The notes under the pieces are model-generated. The model made no database searches. It saw only the letters and a list, made by a program, of their open reading frames with translations, and was not told where the DNA came from. A DNA stretch of 64,000 bases from Labilithrix luteola (GTDB lineage: Bacteria > Myxococcota_A > Polyangia > Polyangiales > Polyangiaceae): assembly GCF_001263205.1 (NCBI RefSeq), contig NZ_CP012333.1, positions 3,100,001 to 3,164,000 on the forward strand. Direction: 5' to 3'. Each line of letters starts with the position of its first letter. Within the stretch, counting starts at the first letter, position 1. Below are positions 44,307 through 52,661 of this stretch, piece by piece. The position numbers and the translations under genes are program-made.

Positions 44307-45722
44307 ATGAGCATCGACACGCCGACCGCCCTCCGCGTCGCCGCCGTCTGGGGAACCACGGTCGTGGCGCTCCGCACGCTGGAGAAGGGTGAGTCGTTCA
44401 ACTTGGGCGAGGCGCCCGAGTGCGAGCTTCCCATCCCCGACGGCATCGACATGTCGCCGATGCCTCTTCGTGCGTCGGCCGGCGGCTGGGAGCTCGACGC
44501 GCGCGGTTCGGTGGGTGGCCTGCTCACGCTTCGCGGCCGCGCCGAAGATCCGGTCGCCGTCGCACGCACCGGTGTGCCGGTGCCCATCATGCCGGGCGAC
44601 TACGGGCTCATCCAGTACGGCCAGTTCTCGATCTTCTTCCAGTACACGTCGCGCCCGATCGCGATGAGCACGTTTCGGGCACCCGAGCTGCTCGCGATGC
44701 TGGCCGTGTTCTGCAGCGCAATCTTGCACCTCGGCTTGCTCGGTCTCGTGCGTACCCTCATGACGCCCGATCCGCTGCCCAAGCCCCTCGAGCTCACGAA
44801 TCCCGACGAGTACGCGGCGCGCTTCGGCCTGAAGCGCCCGGTTGTGGAGATCCCGCCGCCCGAGCCGGTGGCCGTGGGTCAGGACAAGGGCGGCGGCAGC
44901 GGCGTCAAAGATCCCGGCGCGCAAGACAAGAAGGCTCAAGGCGGCGGCAAGAAGATCAAAGGCGACGAAGGTAAGTTCGGCATGAACGACAAGGCCGATC
45001 ACACCCAGCTCACCGGCGAGATCAAGCCGACCACGCACTACGGCGGCCTCAGTGAAGTCCTCGAAGGCGACACCGGCAAAGAGATCCAGAACACGCTGAA
45101 GTCGATCAACACGGTCTCGGCGGCGCTCTCGGGGCTCAACTCCACGAACATCGTCCTCGGCAGCGGCCCAGGCACCGGCCTCAAAGGCGCGGGCTCCGGC
45201 GGCGGCGGAAACGGCGCCGGAGTGGCGTTCGGCTCCGGCACGCTCGACACGGGTTTCGGCGCCGGCAACGGCGGCGGCTACGGCGCGGGCGGTGGAGGAC
45301 CTGGCGGACGCGGGAACGGCGGCAACGGACGCGGCGGCGCGGGCGGTGGCACGGGCACCGGCAACGGAACCGGCGGTGGTCCCGGCGAAGCGAAGGTGCA
45401 GGCCAGCGTGGGCGCTGCCTCGGCCTCGGGCGGTCTCTCGCCCGAGCAAGTTCGACGCGTCGTCATGGCTCACATCGGTGCGGTGCGCGCCTGCTACGAG
45501 TCCGAGGCGCAGCGCAATCCGGGCCTCAAGGGCGGCGTGACCATCGCCTGGCAGATCGATCCGAGTGGCAGCGTCTCCAGCGCGAGCGTCGCGAACAGCA
45601 CGCTTGGCAATCCTCGCGTCGAAGGATGCGTCACGCGCCAGGTGAAGAACTGGCACTTCCCGACGAGCGACAAGGCCACGCAGGTCGCCGGCTTCCCGTT
45701 CAAGTTCGGCGTCGGCGGCTGA
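44307..45722 (+). CDS. gltG: FHA-like / TonB-like C-terminal protein, GltG/PglI-like
   Basis: A 471-residue bitopic inner-membrane protein. The cytoplasmic N-terminus (about 1-120) has FHA-like features (SFNLGEAPECELPIPDG), a single membrane helix follows (ELLAMLAVFCSAILHLGLLG), and a Gly-rich periplasmic linker (about 280-365) leads to the AgmX/PglI-type TonB-like C-terminus: VMAHIGAVRACYESEAQRNP, GGVTIAWQIDPSGSVSSAS, VEGCVTRQVKNWHFP, with the conserved Cys pair. This layout is that of GltG (PglI), which spans inner membrane and periplasm in the gliding machine. It lies 194 bp after the 67-residue gene; the gap contains GGCCAGGGG-type short repeats. gltH, gltI and gltJ do not follow. Confidence 0.78.
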   Translation: MSIDTPTALRVAAVWGTTVVALRTLEKGESFNLGEAPECELPIPDGIDMSPMPLRASAGGWELDARGSVGGLLTLRGRAEDPVAVARTGVPVPIMPGDYGLIQYGQFSIFFQYTSRPIAMSTFRAPELLAMLAVFCSAILHLGLLGLVRTLMTPDPLPKPLELTNPDEYAARFGLKRPVVEIPPPEPVAVGQDKGGGSGVKDPGAQDKKAQGGGKKIKGDEGKFGMNDKADHTQLTGEIKPTTHYGGLSEVLEGDTGKEIQNTLKSINTVSAALSGLNSTNIVLGSGPGTGLKGAGSGGGGNGAGVAFGSGTLDTGFGAGNGGGYGAGGGGPGGRGNGGNGRGGAGGGTGTGNGTGGGPGEAKVQASVGAASASGGLSPEQVRRVVMAHIGAVRACYESEAQRNPGLKGGVTIAWQIDPSGSVSSASVANSTLGNPRVEGCVTRQVKNWHFPTSDKATQVAGFPFKFGVGG

Positions 45723-45806
45723 CGTCTCCGCCCAGCACATTCGTGCACATTACACGCATGTAGCATGCAGCGCGCACGCTCATCCATTCGATGAGCGCGA
45801 GCGCAG

Positions 45807-45835
45807 CGCGTGATTTTGCGACGCGTGATTTTGCG
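45807..45835. repeat. two 14-bp direct repeats in intergenic region
   Basis: CGCGTGATTTTGCG occurs at 45807-45820 and again at 45822-45835, in the 277-bp region before the second efflux locus. This region is relatively AT-rich and may hold the promoter and operator of that locus. Confidence 0.5.
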
Positions 45836-45999
45836 TCCATGAGCTTCATCGCGTTGCGGAAGTCGACGATTCGTCGCACGCGAGCTTCATTCTGCGTCGC
45901 CTTTTGCAACGATTCGCACGAGGGATGGTCGCAACGATTTGAATGCATTTTTCACGTGGCAAGATGACCTCCGGAACCATCTCGATCCCGTCATCGCTC

Positions 46000-47180
46000 A
46001 TGAAGAACATCGAATCATCGCGAGCAGGAAAGGCGCTTCGAGCGCTCGCGTCATTGGGTCTCGGGCTCGCCGCACTCGGGGATGCGGCAGCAAGCACACG
46101 TCGTCGTCAGACGCCGGCGCAGCGGACGTGCGTCCCGACGGACCAAAGACCGTGAAGTTCGATCCCAATGCTCTGGAACGCCTCGGCATCAAGGTCGAGC
46201 CGGTCGGTCAGACGACGGGCACCTTGGACCTCGAGGTCCCTGGCTCGCTCGAATACAACCTCGACAACTACGCCGAGGTGGGAACGCTGGTCGACGGCCG
46301 CGTGACGGCGATCAACGTCAAGGCGGGTGATCGCGTCAAACGCGGTCAGGTCCTCGCCACCATCGTCGTGCCCTCGATCGCCACGGCACAGGCCGAGTAC
46401 CTCGCGGCGGAGGCCTCTGCGAAGATCGCCAAGGAGAACGAAGCGCGCGAGCAGTCGCTCCTCGACAAGAGCCTCACCACGGCGCGCGAAGCCGAGCTCG
46501 CAAAGGCCGACGCGACCAAGACCGAGGCCGAGCTCGCCGCGGCGAAGGCGAAGCTCCAAGCCCTCGGTGTCACGCGCCCGACGGGCGGCTCGAACATCAG
46601 CGGCGCAGGAACGCTGCTGCTCACCGCGCCGCTCGATGGCGAAGTCGTCCGTCGCGACGCGGTGCTCGGCCGCTTCCTTCAAGCGAAAGAAACGGCGTTC
46701 GTCATTGCCGATCCGCGCGACCTCCGCGCGTCGCTCAACGTCTACGAGGCGGACCTCCCGTATTTCCACATCGGGCAAGAAGCCGAGATCCTCATCGACG
46801 CGATGCCCGGCAAAGTCTTCAAGGGCAAGATCATTCTCGTCGAACCGCAGGTCGGAAAGGCGAGCCGCTCGGCACGCGCGTACATCGACGTGCCGAACCC
46901 CGACGGTCTCTTGCGCCCCGGCCTCTTCATTCGCGCGAGCCTTCGTCTTCCCGAGACCGCCAAGTCCGGGCGTCTGCTGGTTCCCGCTCCCGCCGTGCAG
47001 CCCATCGGTGACGACGACGTCGTCTTCATCGAGCACAGGCCCGGCATGTTCGAGGTCCGCAAGGTCAACGTCGCGCGCCGCACGACGCAGGTCGCGGAGA
47101 TCCGCGACGGGCTCAGCGGCGGAGAGCGCATCGCCGTCGAGGGTGCCTTCATCCTCCGCGGCGAAGTGACCAAGCAATGA
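46000..47180 (+). CDS. RND efflux adaptor lipoprotein (CzcB/CusB family), signal sequence frameshifted
   Basis: The body (from about 46154) is a clear membrane-fusion protein: GSLEYNLDNYAEVGTLVDGR, VTAINVKAGDRVKRGQVLAT, a coiled-coil hairpin and LLLTAPLDGEVVRRDAVLG. In this frame the N-terminus is nonsense, whereas frame 1 from ATG 46000 encodes a signal peptide (KALRALASLGLGLAAL). Adding one G to the G4 run at 46078-46081 joins them as LGLAALGGCGSKHTSSSDAG, a textbook lipobox. So the gene either carries a one-base deletion or the assembly does. Without repair the only start in frame (45939) lacks any signal and the product would be cytoplasmic. The RND transporter follows after 13 bp. Confidence 0.82.
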
Positions 47181-47193
47181 CGGGCCAAGCCGT

Positions 47194-50100
47194 ATGAAAG
47201 CCGTTGCCCTCTGGGCCGCCAAAAACGCGTTCATCGCGATCATGATCTGCCTTGGGATCATCGCGGCTGGCGCATACGCGGCCACGAAGCTTGCCATCGA
47301 TGCCGTGCCCGACGTCACGAACGTCCAGGTGCAGGTCGTCACGCGCGCCGCGGCCCTCTCGGCCACGGAGGTCGAATCGCAGATCACGCAGCCGATCGAG
47401 CGCGGCGTGGCCGGTATCCCCGGCCTCACCCTCGTCCGCAGCACGAGCAAGCTCGGTATCTCGATCGTCACGCTGATCTTCGAAGACGACGTCGACGTCT
47501 ATTTCGCGCGCCAGCTCGTCAACGAACGCCTCGTCCAGATCCGCGAACAAATCCCACCGGGCCTCGGCAAAACCGAGCTCGGACCGGTCACCACGGCGCT
47601 CGGCGAGATCTACATGTTCGAGCTCCGGGGCGATGGTCGCTCCCCCGAAGAGCTCCGCACGATCGTCGAATGGCAGATCGGCCCCAAGCTCCGGCAGGTC
47701 CCCGGCGTCATCGAGGTGGTCGGCTTCGGCGGTGCGCTCAAGCAGTACCGCGTGACCCTCGATCCCGCGCGCCTCGCCGCGCACGGCGTCTCGATCGAAA
47801 TGGTCCAGACGGCCATCGAACGCGACAACCGCGTCGGCGGCGGTGGCTACGTCGAGTCCGCAGGCGAGCAGATCGTCCTCCGCGGTGACGCTCGCTTCCA
47901 GGGCATCGAAGACATCGAGTCCACGGTCGTGCGCACCGACGAGGCGGGCATCCCTGTTCGCATCGGCCAGCTCGGCGAAGTCGACACCGGCCCGGCGCTC
48001 CGTCAGGGCGCCATGACGCGCGATGGGCGCGGCGAAATCGTCGGCGGCAGCGTGTTCATGCTCAAGGGCAAGAACAGTCGCGACGTCGTCAAGAACGTCA
48101 AGGAAGCCATCACGGAGCTCTCCCCTCGCCTTCCCGCGGGCGTGCGTATCGAGCCGTATTACGATCGTGCAGATTACATCGATCGCGTTCTGAAGACGGT
48201 CGCCAAGAACCTGAGCGAGGGCGCCGTCATCGTCGTCGTCTGCCTCCTGCTCACGCTCGGCAGCTTGCGCGCGGGCCTGCTCGTGGCCGGCGCCATTCCG
48301 TTCGCCATGCTGGTCGGATTCATCGGCCTCAACGCCGTCGGCTACACCGGCAACGTCATGAGCCTCGGCGCGATCGACTTCGGCATCGTCGTCGAAGGCG
48401 CCGTCCTCACGGTCGAACACGCGATGACCCACGCCGGCTCGATCACCGATCGCAATCGCCGGCGCCGCGCGATCACGCATGCCATGGCCGACGTGGCCAA
48501 GCCTGCGGTCTTCAGCGTCGTCATCACGATTCTCGTCTTCTTGCCGCTCATCACCCTCGAAGACGTCGAGGGCAAGATGTTCCGGCCCGTCGTCGTCTCG
48601 CTCTGCTTCATGCTGGCGGGCGCGCTGTTCTACGCCCTCGTGCTCGTTCCCGCCGTCGGCCCGCGCTTCCTGAAGGGCACGCCGGGCGGACGCGAGCCCT
48701 GGCTCATTCGCAAGGCACGGCGCATCTATCAGCCCGCGCTGGACGCGGCCCTCAAGCGCCCCTGGGCCGCTGTCGCCTCGGCCATGGTCTTGACGGCCGC
48801 GCTCCTGGGCGCCGGCAGCCAGATGGGCGCCGAGTTCCTCCCGCGCATCTTCGAGGGCGCGTATGCACTCGACACGACGCGGCCGCCCAGCACGTCGGTC
48901 CAGCAGGCCGTAACGCTCTCGGGCGAGGCCGAGCGCACGCTCAAGGAGGCGCCCGAAGTCGAGACCGTCGTGAGCCGCATCGGTCGCCCCGAAGGCGCCG
49001 TCGACTCCGCCGGTCCAGAGTCGGCGGACGTGTTCGTCATGCTCAAGCCGCGCGAGCAGTGGCGTCCCGGCATGACGCCCGACAAGCTCGCCGAAGAGCT
49101 CGCCGCCAAGCTCGATGCGCGCGTGCCCGCAACGCTCAGCGCGTTCAGCCAGCCCATCGAGATGCGCGTCAACGACCTCATCGCCGGCGTGAAGGGAGAC
49201 GTCGCCATCAAGGTGTACGGCGACGACCTCACCACGATGAGCGAGGTCGCCGATCAGATCCGCAAGACCGTCGCGCAGATCCCCGGCGCGGCCGACACCA
49301 AGATGGAGATCGCCACCGGTCTGCCGTCGATCCGCGTCGTCGTGAACCGCGACCACGTCGGTCGTCTCGGCGTCGCCCCGGGCAACATCCTCGACGCTCT
49401 CGCGATGGCGCGCGCCGGCATGCCCGTCGGCGTCGTCCGCGAAGGCGAGCGCGTCTTCGATCTCACCCTGCGCATCGGCGGTGAGCGCGTCGACGACGAG
49501 CGTGACCTCGCGCGCCTCCCGCTCGCCACCTCGCACGGCACGCTCGTGCCGCTCAGCATGGTGGCCGACCTGAAGCTCGAAAACACCATCGTCATGGTCG
49601 GCCGCGAGCAGATGCGGCGAAGGCTCATCGTTCAATCGAACGTGCGTGGTCGCGACATGGTCGGCTTCGTCAAGGAAGCGCAGGCCAAGGTCGCCGAGCT
49701 GAACATCCCGAAGTCGGTCGAAGTCGTGTGGGGCGGTCAGTTCCAGAACTTCAACCGCGCCAAGGCCCGTCTCGCGATGCTCGTTCCGGTTTCGATCGGC
49801 GTCATCGCGCTCATGCTCGTCTTCATGTTCCGGAACGTCCGGTACATGCTCATCACGATTCTCAATCTGCCGTTCGCCGTCGCAGGCGGCGTCTTCGCGC
49901 TCGTCCTGCGAGGGCTGCCCTTCAGCATCCCCGCCGGCGTCGGCTTCATCGCTCTCTGCGGCGTTGCCGTCATGACCGGCATCGTCATGACCCAGAGCCT
50001 CATGGACACGCCGCGCGACGAAGACGTGGTCTCACGCGTTCGCAAGGCTTCGCTCGCCGCGTTCCGTGCTCCCCTCAGCACGGCGCTCGTCGCCGCCATC

Positions 50101-50334
50101 GGCTTCATCCCGGCGGCAATCGCGACGGGCACGGGTGCCGAGGTCCAGCGCCCGCTCGCGACGGTCGTCATCGGCGGCCTGCTCATCGGCATGGTGCTCT
50201 CCATGCTGACCTTGCCGGCGATGTTGCTCATCGTCGCGCGACGCGAGCTGAACGAGCCTCAGAAGAACGGCGACGAGGCCAAAGAGGACGACGACTGGTC
50301 CCCACTCGAGGGCAGTCACCACCCGGCCGAGTAG
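47194..50334 (+). CDS. heavy-metal efflux RND transporter (CzcA/CusA family), second pump
   Basis: A 1046-residue inner-membrane RND pump. The HME hallmarks are present: LAIDAVPDVTNVQVQVVT, VESQITQPIERGVAGIPGL and, in TM4, LGAIDFGIVVEGAVLTVEH. The second Asp of the CzcA TM4 motif (VDGAV) is Glu here, while the first Asp and last Glu are kept. Twelve membrane helices and two large periplasmic loops fit by length. Only the adaptor gene precedes it; no outer-membrane channel gene is adjacent, so it must borrow a TolC-like partner, perhaps the one at 12429-13862. Substrate ion unknown. Confidence 0.92.
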   Translation: MKAVALWAAKNAFIAIMICLGIIAAGAYAATKLAIDAVPDVTNVQVQVVTRAAALSATEVESQITQPIERGVAGIPGLTLVRSTSKLGISIVTLIFEDDVDVYFARQLVNERLVQIREQIPPGLGKTELGPVTTALGEIYMFELRGDGRSPEELRTIVEWQIGPKLRQVPGVIEVVGFGGALKQYRVTLDPARLAAHGVSIEMVQTAIERDNRVGGGGYVESAGEQIVLRGDARFQGIEDIESTVVRTDEAGIPVRIGQLGEVDTGPALRQGAMTRDGRGEIVGGSVFMLKGKNSRDVVKNVKEAITELSPRLPAGVRIEPYYDRADYIDRVLKTVAKNLSEGAVIVVVCLLLTLGSLRAGLLVAGAIPFAMLVGFIGLNAVGYTGNVMSLGAIDFGIVVEGAVLTVEHAMTHAGSITDRNRRRRAITHAMADVAKPAVFSVVITILVFLPLITLEDVEGKMFRPVVVSLCFMLAGALFYALVLVPAVGPRFLKGTPGGREPWLIRKARRIYQPALDAALKRPWAAVASAMVLTAALLGAGSQMGAEFLPRIFEGAYALDTTRPPSTSVQQAVTLSGEAERTLKEAPEVETVVSRIGRPEGAVDSAGPESADVFVMLKPREQWRPGMTPDKLAEELAAKLDARVPATLSAFSQPIEMRVNDLIAGVKGDVAIKVYGDDLTTMSEVADQIRKTVAQIPGAADTKMEIATGLPSIRVVVNRDHVGRLGVAPGNILDALAMARAGMPVGVVREGERVFDLTLRIGGERVDDERDLARLPLATSHGTLVPLSMVADLKLENTIVMVGREQMRRRLIVQSNVRGRDMVGFVKEAQAKVAELNIPKSVEVVWGGQFQNFNRAKARLAMLVPVSIGVIALMLVFMFRNVRYMLITILNLPFAVAGGVFALVLRGLPFSIPAGVGFIALCGVAVMTGIVMTQSLMDTPRDEDVVSRVRKASLAAFRAPLSTALVAAIGFIPAAIATGTGAEVQRPLATVVIGGLLIGMVLSMLTLPAMLLIVARRELNEPQKNGDEAKEDDDWSPLEGSHHPAE

Positions 50335-50368
50335 CTCTCGTCCCGTTCCGAAACACGCCGAAGAGAAA

Positions 50369-50392
50369 GGGGCCGCCTCTCGGGCTGGCCCC
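50369..50392. terminator. hairpin between convergent genes
   Basis: GGGGCC (50369-50374) pairs with GGCCCC (50387-50392) between the stops of the RND pump and the minus-strand exporter gene. On the minus strand it is followed by TTTCTCTT, favouring termination of that gene. Confidence 0.5.
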
Positions 50393-50395
50393 CGC

Positions 50396-50671
50396 TCAGT
50401 CGCCCTTCTTCAACAAGAAGAGCAGGCCCATACCCACGAACACGACGCCCGCGATTCGTCGCAACCAGGCCGGCGAGACGAATCGCGACACCGCCTCACC
50501 AGCGGCGACGGCGATGGCGGACGTGGCCACGAGCGCGAGCGCCGAGCCGGCGAACACGGCCCACTTGGAGCTCGACCCCGCAGAAAGTGAAAGCGCAGCG
50601 AGCTGAGTCTTGTCACCAAGCTCGGCAACGAAGATCGCGGCAAACGTGGAGGTAAAGAGCTTCCAATCCAT
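50396..50671 (-). CDS. half-size GDT1/TMEM165 (UPF0016) family cation exporter
   Basis: A 91-residue membrane protein with three helices and one copy of the family motif ExGD(K/R)(T/S): FVAELGDKTQLAALSLSA. Full-length members (e.g. MneA-type manganese exporters, yeast Gdt1) have two such halves; single-repeat versions work as homo- or heterodimers. Likely transports Mn2+ or Ca2+ out of the cytoplasm. ATG 50671 starts the first helix; the longer open frame upstream has no signal-like character. A second half-size partner gene is not next to it. Confidence 0.85.
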   Translation of the reverse strand: MDWKLFTSTFAAIFVAELGDKTQLAALSLSAGSSSKWAVFAGSALALVATSAIAVAAGEAVSRFVSPAWLRRIAGVVFVGMGLLFLLKKGD

Positions 50672-50780
50672 GGCCCCACGATGACATGGAGCACGTCGCG
50701 AGCCTACGGCGAGGTTCGGTCGAGCTCGGCAGGAGCCAGGAAAAACGCAGCCCGCCCGTCTCGAAACGCATCGTTCGGGC

Positions 50781-52115
50781 ATGTCTGGTGCGGCACCTCC
50801 GTTGCTACTTCGAGTGGTCGCTCTCGCCGTCTCCGTCCTTTGCCTGGCATTGAACGCCTTCTTCGTGGCCGCGGAATTCGCGCTCGTGAAGGTGCGTGTG
50901 ACGAAGCTCGAACCTCGCGTTCGACGCGGTGAGCGCAAGGCCATTGCCGCCAAACAGGTTCTCGGTCGACTCGACCGCTACCTGTCGGTCACGCAGTTCG
51001 GCATCACCGTCGCCAGCCTCGGACTTGGCTGGATCGGCGAGCCCGCCATCGAGGCGCTCGCAGACGGTGTGTCTCGGCGCCTGACGGGCAACACACTCAG
51101 CCCCAACTGGCACGTCGCCGTCGGTGTGCTCGGCCTCGGCGTGCTCACGTTCCTGCACCTCCTGCTCGGCGAGCTCGTGCCGAAGTTCGTCGCCATCCAG
51201 CACTCCGAAGCGACGGTGCTCGAGAGCGCCATCCCACTCCGCATTGTCGACACGACGTTCCGGCCCATTCTGTGGTTTCTCGAGCACGCGCAGCGAGCCG
51301 TCCTGCGCCTGCTGCGTATCAACCCCGACGTAGCCAACGAAGGCACGCTCAGCGAAGACGAGATCATCGGCATCCTCGCCGCGAATGCGGCCAAGAACGA
51401 AGCCGCGCGCGACAAGCAGCATATCGTCGAGCGCGTCTTACGGATGTCCCGTCGAGCCGTTCGGCACGCGATGGTGCCGCGCGTCGACATGGCGGCCCTC
51501 TCGATCGACGCGACGGGCGCCGAGGCGAGGGACTTCCTCGAGCGACACGCCTTCTCGCGGGTGCCGCTCTACAAGGGCTCGCTCGACCGCGTCGTCGGCT
51601 ATCTCTACGCCAAGGACTTCTTCTTCGACAAGATGGGCGTCTCGCGCCCGTCGATGCGTGGTCTCGAGCGGCGCGCCATCTTCGTCCCCGAGCGGCGCGA
51701 CGGCCTGTCGGTGCTGCGCGACATGCAGCGCGAGAGCATTCCCCTCGCCATCGTCGTCGACGAATACGGCGGCACGAGCGGCCTCGTCACGCTCGAAGAC
51801 TTGGTCGAAGAGGTGTTCGGCGAGATTCGCGACGAGCTCGACGTCGAGCCGACGAAGGTGGTGCGCCTCGACCGCGAGGCCGTGATGATGTGGGACGTCG
51901 ACGCGCGCGCCACGGTGCACGAGCTTCGCGAAGCGGGCGTACCGGTCAACGAGGAATGGCGTGACGAGGCCATCGGCAAGGTGGTCGTCGAACGACTCGG
52001 CCATCTCCCGCGCGTGGGCGACAGCGTATCGCTGGAGGACAATCTCCGCGCGGAAGTGAGCGCAACGAGCCGACGACGCGTCGAACGCCTTCGGCTGCGG
52101 CTCGTACCGGTGTGA
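50781..52115 (+). CDS. CNNM/CorC-type hemolysin-family protein (DUF21-CBS-CorC_HlyC)
   Basis: A 444-residue protein in the usual order: an N-terminal DUF21 membrane domain (about 1-200; VALAVSVLCLALNAFFVAAE, LHLLLGELVPKFVAIQ), a CBS pair (about 215-340; RRAVRHAMVPRVDMAALSID, SIPLAIVVDEYGGTSGLVTL), and a C-terminal CorC_HlyC domain (MMWDVDARATVHELREAG). Family members are linked to Mg2+/Co2+ efflux; the historic hemolysin name is misleading. It diverges from the GDT1-like exporter by about 110 bp, so the two cation-related genes may share a control region. Confidence 0.92.
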   Translation: MSGAAPPLLLRVVALAVSVLCLALNAFFVAAEFALVKVRVTKLEPRVRRGERKAIAAKQVLGRLDRYLSVTQFGITVASLGLGWIGEPAIEALADGVSRRLTGNTLSPNWHVAVGVLGLGVLTFLHLLLGELVPKFVAIQHSEATVLESAIPLRIVDTTFRPILWFLEHAQRAVLRLLRINPDVANEGTLSEDEIIGILAANAAKNEAARDKQHIVERVLRMSRRAVRHAMVPRVDMAALSIDATGAEARDFLERHAFSRVPLYKGSLDRVVGYLYAKDFFFDKMGVSRPSMRGLERRAIFVPERRDGLSVLRDMQRESIPLAIVVDEYGGTSGLVTLEDLVEEVFGEIRDELDVEPTKVVRLDREAVMMWDVDARATVHELREAGVPVNEEWRDEAIGKVVVERLGHLPRVGDSVSLEDNLRAEVSATSRRRVERLRLRLVPV

Positions 52116-52118
52116 GGA

Positions 52119-52529
52119 CTAACTCTCCTGACGCTTCTTCGTGAGAGCCAACACGCGCTGGATCTCCGCGACGAGCAGCGACGGCGCGCACGGCTTCGTG
52201 AGGAACGCGTCGCATCCAGCAGCAACGGCCGCACGAACGTCCGCGCTCTCGCCGTGCGAAGTGAACGCGACAATGGGAATGTGCTTCGTGGCGGTCGCGC
52301 TCTTCAGGCGGCGGGCCACTTCGAAACCATCGCCGTCGGGCAGGTCTCGATCGAGGAGCACGAGGTCGGGGGCCAGCATCGGCATGATCTCCATGGCTCG
52401 ACCGACCGTTGCCGCCTCGTCGACGCGCAAGCCGGCATCACGGATGGCGCCGCCGTAAAGCTCGCGCGCTTCCCCGCTATCCTCGACGAACAAGACGACG
52501 AATTCCTTCGCCCGGCCCCCCAAGCGCAT
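52119..52529 (-). CDS. response-regulator receiver protein
   Basis: A 136-residue CheY-like receiver: VVLFVEDSGEAREL gives the acidic pocket, LVLLDRDLPDGDGF the phospho-acceptor (D60), IVAFTSHGE the Thr/Ser and FLTKPCAPS the Lys. No output domain. It converges with the CorC-type gene 3 bp away and has no adjacent kinase, so its partner is unknown. Confidence 0.88.
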   Translation of the reverse strand: MRLGGRAKEFVVLFVEDSGEARELYGGAIRDAGLRVDEAATVGRAMEIMPMLAPDLVLLDRDLPDGDGFEVARRLKSATATKHIPIVAFTSHGESADVRAAVAAGCDAFLTKPCAPSLLVAEIQRVLALTKKRQES

Positions 52530-52661
52530 TCACGAGCCGTACGCCCCTCCAAGCACCCACGCAACTCGCTTCCGCGTGAACTTGTCTGCGGCAGAATGCC
52601 CGGGTCGCGCGGGCCCTCGGGAGCAGAGGAGAAATCCCCTCTGACTTCCGAGGGTTCCGAA

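Noticed and set aside
50672..50780. Possible manganese (yybP-ykoY) riboswitch upstream of the GDT1-like exporter.
   Set aside because: The conserved core segments of that riboswitch class are not visible in the minus-strand leader.
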